Assembly: GCF_008123425.1 (NCBI RefSeq)
Contig: NZ_VSSS01000067.1
Coordinates: 124,001 to 188,000 of the forward strand
Reading direction: 5' to 3'
Length of the DNA: 64,000 bases
DNA from: Bradyrhizobium rifense
Lineage (GTDB): Bacteria > Pseudomonadota > Alphaproteobacteria > Rhizobiales > Xanthobacteraceae
Part shown: positions 34,454 to 42,753 of the stretch, in pieces
Numbering within the stretch: the first letter of the stretch is position 1
Layout of the letters: each line of letters starts with the position of its first letter
Translations under genes and position numbers: made by a program
Notes under the pieces: model-generated
The model's database searches: none
What the model was told of the DNA's origin: nothing
The model's input: the letters and a program-made list of their open reading frames with translations, nothing else

Positions 34454-34462
34454 CGCGCATCG

Positions 34463-35149
34463 ATGGCGGCCGAGGGCAAAGAAGACCCCGTCCTCGCCCG
34501 CTTCCGCCAGATGTCGCGGCCGATGCGGCTGATCTATGCGCGGCCGCGGACGTTCATCTCGTTCGGTATCGGCATCCTCGTCTGCCTGCTTCTGCCAAGC
34601 TCGCTCCGGCTGACGACGCGGCTTGTGCTCGGCTGGGATGCGCTGATCGCAGTGTATCTCGTGCTGGTCTACAGCATGATGCTGTGCAACGACCACCAGC
34701 ACATCCGCCGCAGCGCCGCGATGCAGGACGACGGCCGCTTCGTGATCCTGCTGGTGACGGCGATTGGCGCGTTCGCGAGCATCGCGGCGATCGTCGCGGA
34801 GCTCGGCGCCCATCGCGGCGCTGCGGAGCTGACCATCGCCATCACCACCATCGCGCTGTCCTGGGCCGCCGTGCACACGACGTTCGCACTGCATTATGCC
34901 CATGACTATTACCGCCATCCGCCGGGCGGCTTGCAATTCCCCAGCGGCGACAAGGAAGACCACGCCGACTATTGGGACTTCGTCTATTTCTCGTTCGTGA
35001 TCGGCATGACCGCACAGGTCTCCGACGTCGGCATCACCGACAAGACCATCCGCCGCACCGCCACGGCGCACGGCATCGTATCCTTCATCTACAACACGGC
35101 CCTGTTGGCGCTGACGGTGAACATCGCGGCGAGTGCGATCGCGACATGA
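34463..35149 (+). CDS. DUF1345-family membrane protein
   Basis: A 228-residue inner-membrane protein with about five hydrophobic segments. The DUF1345 landmarks are seen: WDALIAVYLVL, the soluble loop with HHPGGLQ-like YYRHPPGGLQFP, then YWDFVYFSFVIGMTAQVSDV and the end segment HGIVSFIYNTALLALTVN. Function is unknown for the family. It starts 9 bp after ispA and is probably co-transcribed, though no functional link is obvious. Confidence 0.9.
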   Translation: MAAEGKEDPVLARFRQMSRPMRLIYARPRTFISFGIGILVCLLLPSSLRLTTRLVLGWDALIAVYLVLVYSMMLCNDHQHIRRSAAMQDDGRFVILLVTAIGAFASIAAIVAELGAHRGAAELTIAITTIALSWAAVHTTFALHYAHDYYRHPPGGLQFPSGDKEDHADYWDFVYFSFVIGMTAQVSDVGITDKTIRRTATAHGIVSFIYNTALLALTVNIAASAIAT

Positions 35150-35156
35150 TCCCGAC

Positions 35157-35187
35157 GACATTGTCCCGGCTTCGCCGGAACAATGTC
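35157..35187. terminator. Hairpin between convergent DUF1345 and caspase-like genes
   Basis: GACATTGT (35157-35164) pairs with ACAATGTC (35180-35187), extended inward by CCGGC/GCCGG around a 3-base loop. A second small stem GGGGA/TCCCC (35189-35203) follows just before the caspase-like stop. The pair fits a two-way terminator. Confidence 0.65.
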
Positions 35188-35203
35188 AGGGGAAGCAGTC
35201 CCC

Positions 35204-37018
35204 TTAATTGCAGACCTCGGCATTGGCATCAACGTGAGGGCCGCCGCCACCGCGATAGACGAGGTGGCAGCCAGGCCTGACCGGACGGCAGAGCAGGTCA
35301 TTGCAAAAAATCTGCCCCCCGCCGCCTGAGGCGCGACCCGCGCCGGCCGCAGCGATACCGGCCGCCGCTCCAGCGGCCGCGCCACCGGACTGACGACGCT
35401 GCCGCGCGGGACGGTCATCGCCGTCGTCGCGCCTGGCGGTTGCAGGCTTGGTCGGCTTGGCAGCACGCTGCTTCTCGCATTCATTGTCGTCGTTCAGCGC
35501 ATAGCCGTCGCCGCAGACGATCTTGGTGCATTTGTCGCCGTCAGCCTTGAAGCCGTGATCGCAGACCAGCGGGCAGACGCGCGACTGCTTTGACTTGACC
35601 GTGTCGAGCGCATCCGTGCTTGCGACCTTCACGTCGAGCTTGGTGCCGGCATAGCGGTTGAACTGCGACAGCGACCGCTGCGCGGACGTGCTCCAGTTGC
35701 CGTCAGCCTGACCGGAGAAACAGCCGACGCGGCCGAGCTCGGTCTGCACCGAGCGGTTGAGATCGGCCGGCGTGACTGTTGGCGTCAGCGAAGCGACATT
35801 GGTGCCGGCCGGGCTCGCCGTGCTGGCCGGCGCGGCGCTCGGTGCTGTCGCGGCGAGATTGACGCGCTGCTGCTCGGCGGCGGCAGCCTGCTGCTGCGCC
35901 TGCTCCTTGGCCTTCTGCGCGGCAAGCTGGGCCTGCTCGGCTGCCTTCGCGTCGGCAGCAGCCTTGGCCTGGGCGTCCTTCTGGGCGCCGAGGGCGGCGA
36001 GACGGTCGCGTTCGGCGTCGGCCTGCTTCGCCTTCTCGATCGCCGCCGCATGAGCCTGCTCGGCTTGGATCTTGTCGAGCTGAAGCTTGGCAAGGTTCGC
36101 ATAGAAGCCGTCCGGATGCTGCGCCAGGAAGGCTTCCCATGCCGGCTTGTTGCCGACCTGGAGCGCGAGTTCATAGTCGCGGCGCATGTCGGCCTGCGGA
36201 TTCACCACGGGCGCGGGCGCCGCTGCGATCACGGGCGTCGCCTTCACCGGCACCAGCGGCACGTCTTCGCCGCCGAGCGAACCGTAGACGAACGGCTCCT
36301 GCTTGTTGCCGGTCGACTTGAGCACGTCGTCGCGCACGAAACCGAAGGCGCGGCGAACGTCGAGGCCCGGCGTGGTCAGGTGCTTCGACAGCGCGATCGT
36401 GAACGGGCTGTTGGCGCCGTCGCCATCCTGCGCCGTGAAGCCGGCCTTGGCCGAATAGGCGATCAGCGTATTGGAGCTGGTCGGCTCGACCTGGGCCAGA
36501 CCACGCCCGATGCCGCGCGAGGCAAGCGTGCGCTTCATGGTCCTGCCGAACGGATTGTCACGACAGGCATCGAGGATCACCAGGCGCAGCTGCTTCGCCG
36601 GCTCGACTGCGACCAGAACGCGATCGAGCGAGAGCGCCTCGTCATAGACATCGGTGTCGCGCTCGAGCTTGGCATCCACCGGGATCAGGTAGTTGGAACC
36701 TTCGACCTCGATGCCATGGCCGGCATAGTAGACCACGGCGATGTCGGCATCGCGGGTTGAATCAGCGAAGTCGCGCAGCACGCGCCGCGTGTCGAGCGCG
36801 GTCAGATCGTGGCGGGAATCGACCACATCGAAGCCGGCGTCCTTCAGCGTCTTCGCCATCACCGAACCGTCGTTGACGGGATTGGTGAGCTGCGGCGCGT
36901 GCTGATAGGCCGAGTTGGCGAGCACCAGCGCGACGCGCTTTCCAGCGAAGGCGGGCCCGGCGCCGAACAACAGCGCGACGGCGAGGAGAAACGGGCAAAG
37001 CCTGAACAAATTGCGCAT
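35204..37018 (-). CDS. Secreted caspase-like (C14-family) protein with coiled-coil and Cys-rich tail
   Basis: A 604-residue protein. Signal peptide (1-25, ending AFAG); caspase-like p20 domain (about 26-250) with the catalytic dyad His101 (YYAGHGIEVEG) and Cys152 (LDACRDNPF); an Ala/Gln/Lys-rich helical, coiled stretch (about 315-395); a peptidoglycan-binding-like segment (about 425-485; TELGRVGCFSGQADG); a Cys-rich module (about 490-545; CPLVCDHGFKADGDKC) and a basic, Gly-rich end. By family (orthocaspases/metacaspase-like), cleavage after Arg or Lys is expected. The signal peptide places it outside the cytoplasm. It is a single gene, convergent with DUF1345. Confidence 0.88.
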   Translation of the reverse strand: MRNLFRLCPFLLAVALLFGAGPAFAGKRVALVLANSAYQHAPQLTNPVNDGSVMAKTLKDAGFDVVDSRHDLTALDTRRVLRDFADSTRDADIAVVYYAGHGIEVEGSNYLIPVDAKLERDTDVYDEALSLDRVLVAVEPAKQLRLVILDACRDNPFGRTMKRTLASRGIGRGLAQVEPTSSNTLIAYSAKAGFTAQDGDGANSPFTIALSKHLTTPGLDVRRAFGFVRDDVLKSTGNKQEPFVYGSLGGEDVPLVPVKATPVIAAAPAPVVNPQADMRRDYELALQVGNKPAWEAFLAQHPDGFYANLAKLQLDKIQAEQAHAAAIEKAKQADAERDRLAALGAQKDAQAKAAADAKAAEQAQLAAQKAKEQAQQQAAAAEQQRVNLAATAPSAAPASTASPAGTNVASLTPTVTPADLNRSVQTELGRVGCFSGQADGNWSTSAQRSLSQFNRYAGTKLDVKVASTDALDTVKSKQSRVCPLVCDHGFKADGDKCTKIVCGDGYALNDDNECEKQRAAKPTKPATARRDDGDDRPARQRRQSGGAAAGAAAGIAAAGAGRASGGGGQIFCNDLLCRPVRPGCHLVYRGGGGPHVDANAEVCN

Positions 37019-37199
37019 GACACGACTTCCAAAAATTCGCGGCAGTTCACACCCTCAGGGATAGCCTTAGCAAGATCCGCAGCCTGCGCTTGTGATGGAG
37101 GTCACCAAGACAGCGCCGGCGACACGCCGAGGCACCCCTTTTGTTAGTCGCGCCAGTGCGTTGGCGGTTCGCCGCCCAATGCGCTCGAGCTGGTTTGCC

Positions 37200-37628
37200 C
37201 TAGGCATCCCCGATGTGCCCCCGGTACTGCGGCAGATCGTCCTCGATCTCGTGCCACGGCGCTTTGGAGCCGACGAAAATATGGGCGCTGGGGCGGATTG
37301 TGGGGGCATCGACCAGGGTTCCCATGGCGACATGAACCCATTTTCCTTCGCGAACCCGGGAATAGAGCAGCGAGCCGCAGCGGGCGCAGTGCGCGTCATG
37401 GGTGGTGTCGTCCCCATAAATCATCCGCTGGTCCTCGCCCCTGACGAGGCGAAGCTGGCTGTATTCGACGCCGGCGAACGGCTTGAAGGCGGAACCGGTG
37501 GTGCGGCGGCAGTTCGAGCAATGGCAGTTCAGCGCATAGGAAAACGCATCCGCCACCTCGTAGCGGACGGCGCGGCAATAGCATTCGCCGGCAAGGATGC
37601 GAGCGTTCGATTTTTCTGATCCGGTCAT
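37200..37628 (-). CDS. GFA-family (Mss4-like) zinc protein
   Basis: A 142-residue protein from the ATG at 37628 (GAGG 8 bases upstream; the frame opens at 37664). The glutathione-dependent formaldehyde-activating fold is shown by its cysteine set: GECYCRAVRY, NCHCSNCRRTTGS and HCARCGSLLYS. By family, it binds zinc; the founding member was linked to glutathione-formaldehyde adduct formation, but most members have no proven activity. It is encoded alone between the caspase-like gene (leftward) and the NTF2-like gene (rightward). Confidence 0.88.
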   Translation of the reverse strand: MTGSEKSNARILAGECYCRAVRYEVADAFSYALNCHCSNCRRTTGSAFKPFAGVEYSQLRLVRGEDQRMIYGDDTTHDAHCARCGSLLYSRVREGKWVHVAMGTLVDAPTIRPSAHIFVGSKAPWHEIEDDLPQYRGHIGDA

Positions 37629-37723
37629 GACGATGCCCTCGCACAAATGGCGGAGGACACCCATAGCGCAATTCGATGCGTACCACTAAGTTCGCGGCGC
37701 GCCATCATTCAAAGGGATGACCC

Positions 37724-38098
37724 ATGAGCCCAATTCGTTCGAGCGTCGAAGCCGTCGTGCAATCCTATTTCGACGGGCTTTACGAAGGCGACGCCGAAAA
37801 GCTCGGTGCCATTTTCCACCCCTCAGCCGATCTGCGCTGGGTCGAAAAGGGCGAACTCCAGGTGCTGACCGTGCCCGACTGGCTCGACCGCGTGCGCAAG
37901 CGCGCCTCGGCCAAGGCGGAAGGCAAACCGCGCGAGGATTTCATCGTTACCATCGACCGCTCGGACGACAAGACCGCCTTCATCAAGGTCAGATGCCAGC
38001 TGCCTCCGCGTTTTTTCACGGATTATCTGGTGGCGATGAAGCTCGCCGACGGCTGGCAGATCGTGTCGAAATCCTATCGGTATGATCTGAAGGAGTGA
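37724..38098 (+). CDS. NTF2-like (SnoaL/lumazine-binding type) protein
   Basis: A 124-residue single-domain protein. The cone-shaped NTF2 fold is suggested by the start SVEAVVQSYFDGLYEGDAEK, a middle strand LRWVEKGELQVLTV and the end YLVAMKLADGWQIVSKSYRY. This is the usual pattern of the putative lumazine-binding subgroup. Possible roles range from small-molecule binding to isomerase activity; nothing nearby narrows it. No signal peptide. Confidence 0.8.
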   Translation: MSPIRSSVEAVVQSYFDGLYEGDAEKLGAIFHPSADLRWVEKGELQVLTVPDWLDRVRKRASAKAEGKPREDFIVTIDRSDDKTAFIKVRCQLPPRFFTDYLVAMKLADGWQIVSKSYRYDLKE

Positions 38099-38141
38099 GG
38101 CTTTCGCTGCCTGAAATCAGGCACAATCGTCTCTCATTTCT

Positions 38142-38223
38142 CCGTCATTGCGAGCGCAGCCAAGCAATCCAGAATCCCGCCGCGGTGACAGACTGGATTG
38201 CTTCGCTGCGCTCGCAATGACGG
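38142..38223. repeat. 82-bp inverted-repeat element, copy 1
   Basis: 31-base arms (38142-38172 and 38193-38223) begin with CCGTCATTGCGAGCGCAGC and its complement, and differ at one position. The same element occurs at 40799-40878. It lies between the NTF2-like and beta-lactamase genes. Confidence 0.9.
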
Positions 38224-38278
38224 ACGCGGGTAGCGCGTACGTCGCATCCTTCCCACCTCTCCCGCCCGAAAGTCCCCC

Positions 38279-39136
38279 ATGCTGCTCGACCGCCGTTCCC
38301 TGCTCGCCTCGCTGTGCTGGATGGCCGCTTCTCCCGCTCTCGCCGCGGATGCACCGCCTGAGCTCGAATCCTATGAGCGCGAGAGCGGCGGGCGGATCGG
38401 GGTCTACGCGGAGAATCTTGCGACCGGCGCAAAGCTCGCCTGGCGGGCCGACGAGCGCTTCGTGATGTGCTCGACCTTCAAGGCTTCGCTCGCGGCTTGC
38501 GTGCTGGCGCGGGTCGATCGCGGCGAGGAGAAGCTGGCCGCGATGATCTCCTATGGCAAGACCGACCTGCTGGAGTACGCGCCGGTCGCGAAGCAGAACC
38601 TGTCGGCCGGCGCGATGTCGGTCGCGGACATGTGCAAGGCGAGCGTCGAGCTCAGCGACAACACCTGCGCCAATCTGCTGCTGGCGCGGATCGGCGGACC
38701 CGCCGCGCTCACCGCCTTCTGGCGGTCGCTCGGCGACACCACATCGCGGCTCGACCACAATGAGCCCGAGCTGAACCGCTCGCCGCCCGGCGATCCCCAT
38801 GACACCACGACGCCGGTGGCGATGGCCGGCAATCTGAAGCGGCTCGTCACGGGCGAAGCGCTGTCGCCGGCCTCGCGGGCCCAGCTCACCGACTGGATGG
38901 TGGGCTGCAAGACCGGCGCGAACCGGCTGCGCGGCGGCCTGCCGGCAGCCTGGAAGATCGGCGACAAGACCGGCAACAACGGCAAGGATGCATCGGGCGA
39001 TATCGCGATCGCCTGGGCCAAACCGGATGCACCGATCCTGATCGCGGCCTATACTCAGGGCGGCACGCCGAACCCAACACAGATCGAGGCCGTGTTCGCG
39101 CGCATCGGGCGCATGGTGGCCGAACGGCTGGCGTAA
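38279..39136 (+). CDS. bla: Class A beta-lactamase
   Basis: Serine hydrolase that opens the beta-lactam ring; periplasmic. The 285-residue protein has a signal peptide with a Tat-like RRSLL (5-9) and cleavage near LAADA. All class A motifs are present: Ser65-x-x-Lys68 (CSTFK), Ser126-Asp127-Asn128 (SDN), Glu162/Asn166 (EPELN) and Lys230-Thr-Gly (DKTGNNG). A Cys directly precedes the active serine, but the partner Cys found after KTG in class A carbapenemases is absent. It looks like a resident chromosomal enzyme: codon use matches the neighbours and no mobile element is seen. It is followed by the antiporter gene, the pair lying between two copies of one repeat. Confidence 0.93.
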   Translation: MLLDRRSLLASLCWMAASPALAADAPPELESYERESGGRIGVYAENLATGAKLAWRADERFVMCSTFKASLAACVLARVDRGEEKLAAMISYGKTDLLEYAPVAKQNLSAGAMSVADMCKASVELSDNTCANLLLARIGGPAALTAFWRSLGDTTSRLDHNEPELNRSPPGDPHDTTTPVAMAGNLKRLVTGEALSPASRAQLTDWMVGCKTGANRLRGGLPAAWKIGDKTGNNGKDASGDIAIAWAKPDAPILIAAYTQGGTPNPTQIEAVFARIGRMVAERLA

Positions 39137-39182
39137 GCCGCTTCGCATTGACCTCTTGGCCGCTTCCGGGCCAAGACAGGCC

Positions 39183-40793
39183 ATGATCGCAGCGAAATTC
39201 CAGACCTTCCTCATCCTGCTCGCCGTGCTCGCCGGCACCGCACTCGTCGCCCGCCGCTTCAACATGGCGCCCGCCATTCTGCTGATGCTCTCCGGCATCG
39301 GCCTCGCTTTCGTGCCGGGCATGCCGCCGGTGGAACTGCCGCCGGAACTGGTGCTGCTGATGGTGCTGCCGCCGCTGATCTACTCGGCGAGCGTCGCGAT
39401 GAGCTGGCGCGAGTTCAGGAACAATCTTCGCCCGATCGTGCTGCTCGCGGTCGGCGCCGTGATCTTCACCGCGGCGCTGGTGGCGGCCGCGACCCACTAT
39501 CTGATCGGCCTGCCCTGGAGCATCGGCTTTCTGTTGGGGGCCATCGTCGCGCCGCCCGACGTGGTGGCACCGCTCGCGATCGCGCGCCGGCTGCACTTGC
39601 CGCGCCGGATCCTGGTCGTGCTCCAGGGCGAGGGGCTCGCCAATGACGCCACCGCGCTGATCCTCTACCGCTTTGCGCTCGCCGCGATCATGGTCGGCCA
39701 TTTCTCGCTGCCGAAGGCGGCCGGCGAATTTTCCCTCATCGTCGCCGGCGAGATCGTCTTCGGCATCGGCGTCGGCTGGCTCTCTTTGCGCGCCCGCAAA
39801 TGGGCTCACGATCCGCAGGTCGAGCTCACGCTGTCGCTGATCACGCCTTACGTCTCCTTCTGGCTGCCCGAGCATGTCGGCGGCTCCGGCGTGATCGCTA
39901 CCGTAGTCTGCGGCCTCTATGTGAGCTGGAACGGCCCGCTGTGGATATCCGCCTCGACGCGGCTGCAAGGCATCTTCTTCTGGGACCTCATCATCTACCT
40001 GATCGAGGGCCTGCTGTTCCTGCTCACCGGCTTCCAGATGCGGGCGCTCTACGAGAAGTCGAAGGCGTTTCCGCTCGACGACATCATGATCGCGACCGCC
40101 ATCGTGATGGTGGTCATCGTCATCGCGCGCTTTGCCTGGCTCTTTCCCGCGACCTATCTGCCGCGGATCCTGAGCAAGTCGTTGCGCGCGCGCGATCCGT
40201 CGCCGCCCTGGCAATGGGTGTTCACGCTCGCATTCACCGGCGTGCGCGGCTCGGTGTCGTTGGCCGCCGCGCTGGCGCTGCCGTTCACGCTGCCCGATAG
40301 CGATGCCTTCCCGTATCGCGACCTGATCCTGTTCGTTGCGTTTGGCGTCATCTTCATCACCCTGATCGGCGTCGGCCTGACGCTGCCGCCGGTGGTTCGC
40401 TGGCTCGGCATCGCGGAGGCCGGTCGCAACGAGCATGTCGCCGAGCACGAGGCCGAGATCGCGGCACGTCGCCAGGCGCTCGACGCCGCGCTGAAATCGC
40501 TCGATGCGCTGACCGAGGAGAAGAACGTGTCGGATGAGGTAATGCGGCTCCTGCGCGCGCGCCACGAAATCCGCGCCAACCAGCTTCCGGACTCGCTCGA
40601 CCCGGGCCACCACGACGTTTCCGCCGCCGGCACCGCATTGACCCGCGACCTGATCGGCGCCGAGCGCAAGTTCATCCACGACCTCCTGCGCGACGGTCAG
40701 ATCACGGACGAGACACGACGCCGGATCGAGCGCGATCTGGATCTGGAAGAGGCGAGCCTGGCGAACCGGGAGTATCAGGGGGCGCCGCTGTAA
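39183..40793 (+). CDS. CPA1-family Na+/H+ antiporter
   Basis: A 536-residue inner-membrane exchanger from the ATG at 39183 (a TTG at 39156 is an alternative). About 12 hydrophobic segments (about 1-405) include the family core: IVAPPDVVAPLAIARRL (about 120), QGEGLANDATALIL (ion-binding NDA, about 150) and FTGVRGSVSLAAALALP (about 355). A hydrophilic C-terminal region (about 410-536) is rich in charged helices and probably regulatory. By family, it swaps cytoplasmic Na+ or K+ for protons in pH and salt balance. It is encoded 46 bp after the beta-lactamase. Confidence 0.92.
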   Translation: MIAAKFQTFLILLAVLAGTALVARRFNMAPAILLMLSGIGLAFVPGMPPVELPPELVLLMVLPPLIYSASVAMSWREFRNNLRPIVLLAVGAVIFTAALVAAATHYLIGLPWSIGFLLGAIVAPPDVVAPLAIARRLHLPRRILVVLQGEGLANDATALILYRFALAAIMVGHFSLPKAAGEFSLIVAGEIVFGIGVGWLSLRARKWAHDPQVELTLSLITPYVSFWLPEHVGGSGVIATVVCGLYVSWNGPLWISASTRLQGIFFWDLIIYLIEGLLFLLTGFQMRALYEKSKAFPLDDIMIATAIVMVVIVIARFAWLFPATYLPRILSKSLRARDPSPPWQWVFTLAFTGVRGSVSLAAALALPFTLPDSDAFPYRDLILFVAFGVIFITLIGVGLTLPPVVRWLGIAEAGRNEHVAEHEAEIAARRQALDAALKSLDALTEEKNVSDEVMRLLRARHEIRANQLPDSLDPGHHDVSAAGTALTRDLIGAERKFIHDLLRDGQITDETRRRIERDLDLEEASLANREYQGAPL

Positions 40794-40798
40794 CTCTT

Positions 40799-40878
40799 CG
40801 TCATTGCGAGCGCAGCGAAGCAATCCAGACTGCCTCCCCGGAAAGATTCTGGATTGCTTCGCTGCGCTCGCAATGACG
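40799..40878. repeat. 80-bp inverted-repeat element, copy 2
   Basis: Perfect 30-base arms (40799-40828 and 40849-40878; CGTCATTGCGAGCGCAGCGA and onward) are nearly identical to those of copy 1 at 38142-38223. It lies between the convergent antiporter and cell-wall amidase genes and can act as a terminator for both. Confidence 0.9.
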
Positions 40879-40900
40879 GCTGTTGAAACATCGGAGCGAC

Positions 40901-41707
40901 CTACCGCTTCTCGCAATACGCCCGCATCGCCATCACCACGGCCGTCGCAACCAGCTCCTGCCGCTCCGGCGAATTCATCGCCATCTCCTCGTCGCGGTTG
41001 ATGATGGAGCCTGCTTCCAGCAGCACCGCGGCGCTGTTCGTTTGCGAGAGCACCACGAGCCCGTCATAGCGGTAGACGCCGACATCCTTGTCGAGCAGGG
41101 GATGCCGGTAACGGCCCATCAGCGGCAGGCTGTATTGGGTGGCGTATTGCAGACCCTTCTCCTTCAGCTCCCGGCCCAGTAACCGGGCGAAGGCGAGGCT
41201 GGCTGCGAAGTGCGGATTGCGCTCGGACACGAACAGCGAATGGCCGCTGAAGCGGTCGCTGAAATAGCTCTTGGCGCCCTCGAACTCCCATGCTTCGAGC
41301 ATCTTGTCCGGCACGGAATCGTGGTGGATCGACAGGAAGAAATCGGCATGCGCGGCGTTGGCGGTTCCGACACGCTTGAGCAGGCTTGCCCGCGCCTTGC
41401 CGTCGGTCACCAGCACGCGGGTCGCGGCAAAGCCCGCCGACTTCAAGCGCTCTCTGATCAGCCGCGCCAAATGCAGGTTGAAGCCAAATTCCACATCGTT
41501 GCGCGCGCTGGTGGCGCCTTGCGATTCCGAGGTGTGTCCGACATCGAGGATGATCTTGAATTTGCGCGGCTCGCATGGCTCCGGGGCGGGCGGCTTTGGT
41601 CGTGCCTTCGCCGCCTTCCGCGCAGCAGCCGCCTCGCCCTGGTCAGCCGGCAAAACCAAAAGCGGGATCAGCGAAACAGCGATAGCGGCGGTGATGCGCC
41701 ACGACAT
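40901..41707 (-). CDS. N-acetylmuramoyl-L-alanine amidase
   Basis: Cleaves the bond between N-acetylmuramic acid and the stem peptide in the periplasm. The 268-residue protein from the ATG at 41707 has a signal peptide (about 1-27) and a Lys/Pro/Ala-rich linker (28-45). The amidase_3 domain has zinc ligands His58 (LDVGHTSES), Glu73 (DVEFGFN) and His128 (SIHHDS) and the catalytic Glu in LLEAGSIINRDEE. No peptidoglycan-binding domain follows. The ATG lies 2 bp after the stop of the dioxygenase gene, so the two are transcribed together; no functional link is evident. Confidence 0.9.
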   Translation of the reverse strand: MSWRITAAIAVSLIPLLVLPADQGEAAAARKAAKARPKPPAPEPCEPRKFKIILDVGHTSESQGATSARNDVEFGFNLHLARLIRERLKSAGFAATRVLVTDGKARASLLKRVGTANAAHADFFLSIHHDSVPDKMLEAWEFEGAKSYFSDRFSGHSLFVSERNPHFAASLAFARLLGRELKEKGLQYATQYSLPLMGRYRHPLLDKDVGVYRYDGLVVLSQTNSAAVLLEAGSIINRDEEMAMNSPERQELVATAVVMAMRAYCEKR

Positions 41708-41709
41708 TC

Positions 41710-42606
41710 TCACACCGGCCGTTCCCCCTTCACCGTCACGCGCGTACCCGAGCGCGTGTGCGGCCAGTAGTCCCATATGGCGCGGTGCTGGGCGCAGCGG
41801 TTGTCCCAAAAGGCGATGGCGTTCTCGGTCCAGCGGAAGCGGCACTGGAACAGCGGGTTCTCGGCGTGCTGATAGAGATAGGCGAGCATCGCATCGCTCT
41901 CGTCGCGCGGGATGCCGTTGATGTGACGGGTGAAGCCACGATTGACGTAGAGCGCCTTCTTGCCCGTGACCGGATGGGTGCGCACCACCGGGTGCTCGGC
42001 GTTCGGATAGGAGGGGCGATCGGCGACACCGTAATTGGCGTAGAGCCCGCGATAGATCGGCTCGCCGTCATGCAGCGCGGTCAGGCCGTCGAGATAGGCC
42101 TTCATGCGATCGGACAGCGCCTCATAGGCCGCGTACATGTTGGCGAACAGCGTGTCGCCGCCGCGCGGCGGGCACTGCTTGATGTAGAGGATCGAGCCCA
42201 TCGGCGGCTCGAGATCGCAGGAGACGTCGGAGTGCCAGCCTTCGCCGTTGGCGCGCGGCGAGTTCGCATCCGCATAGATCTTCATCAGCGCCGGGTCTTC
42301 GTCCTCGTGCGGCGCGGCGGGATGAAAATGCAGCTCGCCGAACTTGCGGCCGAAGGCGAGATGCTGCTGCGGCGTGATGGTCTGGTCGCGGAAAAAGATC
42401 ACGAGGTTTTCGGCGAGCGCGCGGTGGATCTCGTCCATCTGCTGGTTGGAGCGCGCATCGTCCGAGACGAGCCTGCCGATGTCGACACCGGAAATTTCCG
42501 CGCCGATGATGGGGGTGAGCTTTTCGACCGCGATGGTCTCGTAAGGCGCGCCATCCTCAGCCGTGTGGCGGTAACGCGGACCTTGCTTGCCGGCGAGTGA
42601 GCTCAT
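41710..42606 (-). CDS. TauD/TfdA-family Fe(II)/2-oxoglutarate dioxygenase
   Basis: A 298-residue enzyme from the ATG at 42606 (GGGAG 8 bases upstream). The iron facial triad is seen as His-x-Asp in GEGWHSDVSCDLEPP (about 123-125) and the distal His in RCAQHRAIWDYWP (about 278). The 2-oxoglutarate Arg lies in SGTRVTVKGE at the end. By family, it oxidises small acids such as taurine, alkyl sulfates or aryloxyalkanoates, releasing CO2 from 2-oxoglutarate. The lack of tauABC neighbours leaves the substrate open. Confidence 0.9.
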   Translation of the reverse strand: MSSLAGKQGPRYRHTAEDGAPYETIAVEKLTPIIGAEISGVDIGRLVSDDARSNQQMDEIHRALAENLVIFFRDQTITPQQHLAFGRKFGELHFHPAAPHEDEDPALMKIYADANSPRANGEGWHSDVSCDLEPPMGSILYIKQCPPRGGDTLFANMYAAYEALSDRMKAYLDGLTALHDGEPIYRGLYANYGVADRPSYPNAEHPVVRTHPVTGKKALYVNRGFTRHINGIPRDESDAMLAYLYQHAENPLFQCRFRWTENAIAFWDNRCAQHRAIWDYWPHTRSGTRVTVKGERPV

Positions 42607-42649
42607 GGCGTGTCTCCCGATCGTTGTTGATTGAGAGCATCGTAGCAAT

Positions 42650-42732
42650 GTAGGGCAGGTTAGCGAAGCGTAACCCGCCACTTCGCGCGCGCAAAAAAAT
42701 AAGGCGGGTTACGCTTCGCTAACCCGCCCTAC
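42650..42732. repeat. 83-bp inverted repeat built from the 30-mer unit
   Basis: The left arm 42650-42679 is the inverted copy (one difference) of the right arm 42703-42732. The right arm is identical to the unit at 257-286. The spacer is 23 bp with an A-run. It lies between ispG (upstream on the leftward strand) and the dioxygenase gene. Confidence 0.9.
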
Positions 42733-42753
42733 GCATTCGATATTTGGAAATGC

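Noticed and set aside
37600..38280. Possible small RNA or riboswitch around the beta-lactamase upstream region
   Set aside because: The only structure is the dispersed inverted repeat at 38142-38223, which recurs at 40799; no riboswitch-like conserved core is visible.
38279..39136. Carbapenemase identity for the class A beta-lactamase
   Set aside because: Although a Cys precedes the active serine, the second Cys after the KTG motif that forms the typical carbapenemase disulfide is absent.
38886..40916. 676-residue leftward open frame opposite the antiporter gene
   Set aside because: Antisense to conserved membrane segments of the CPA1 antiporter; its composition (Arg, Asp, Gln, His) is that of a shadow frame.
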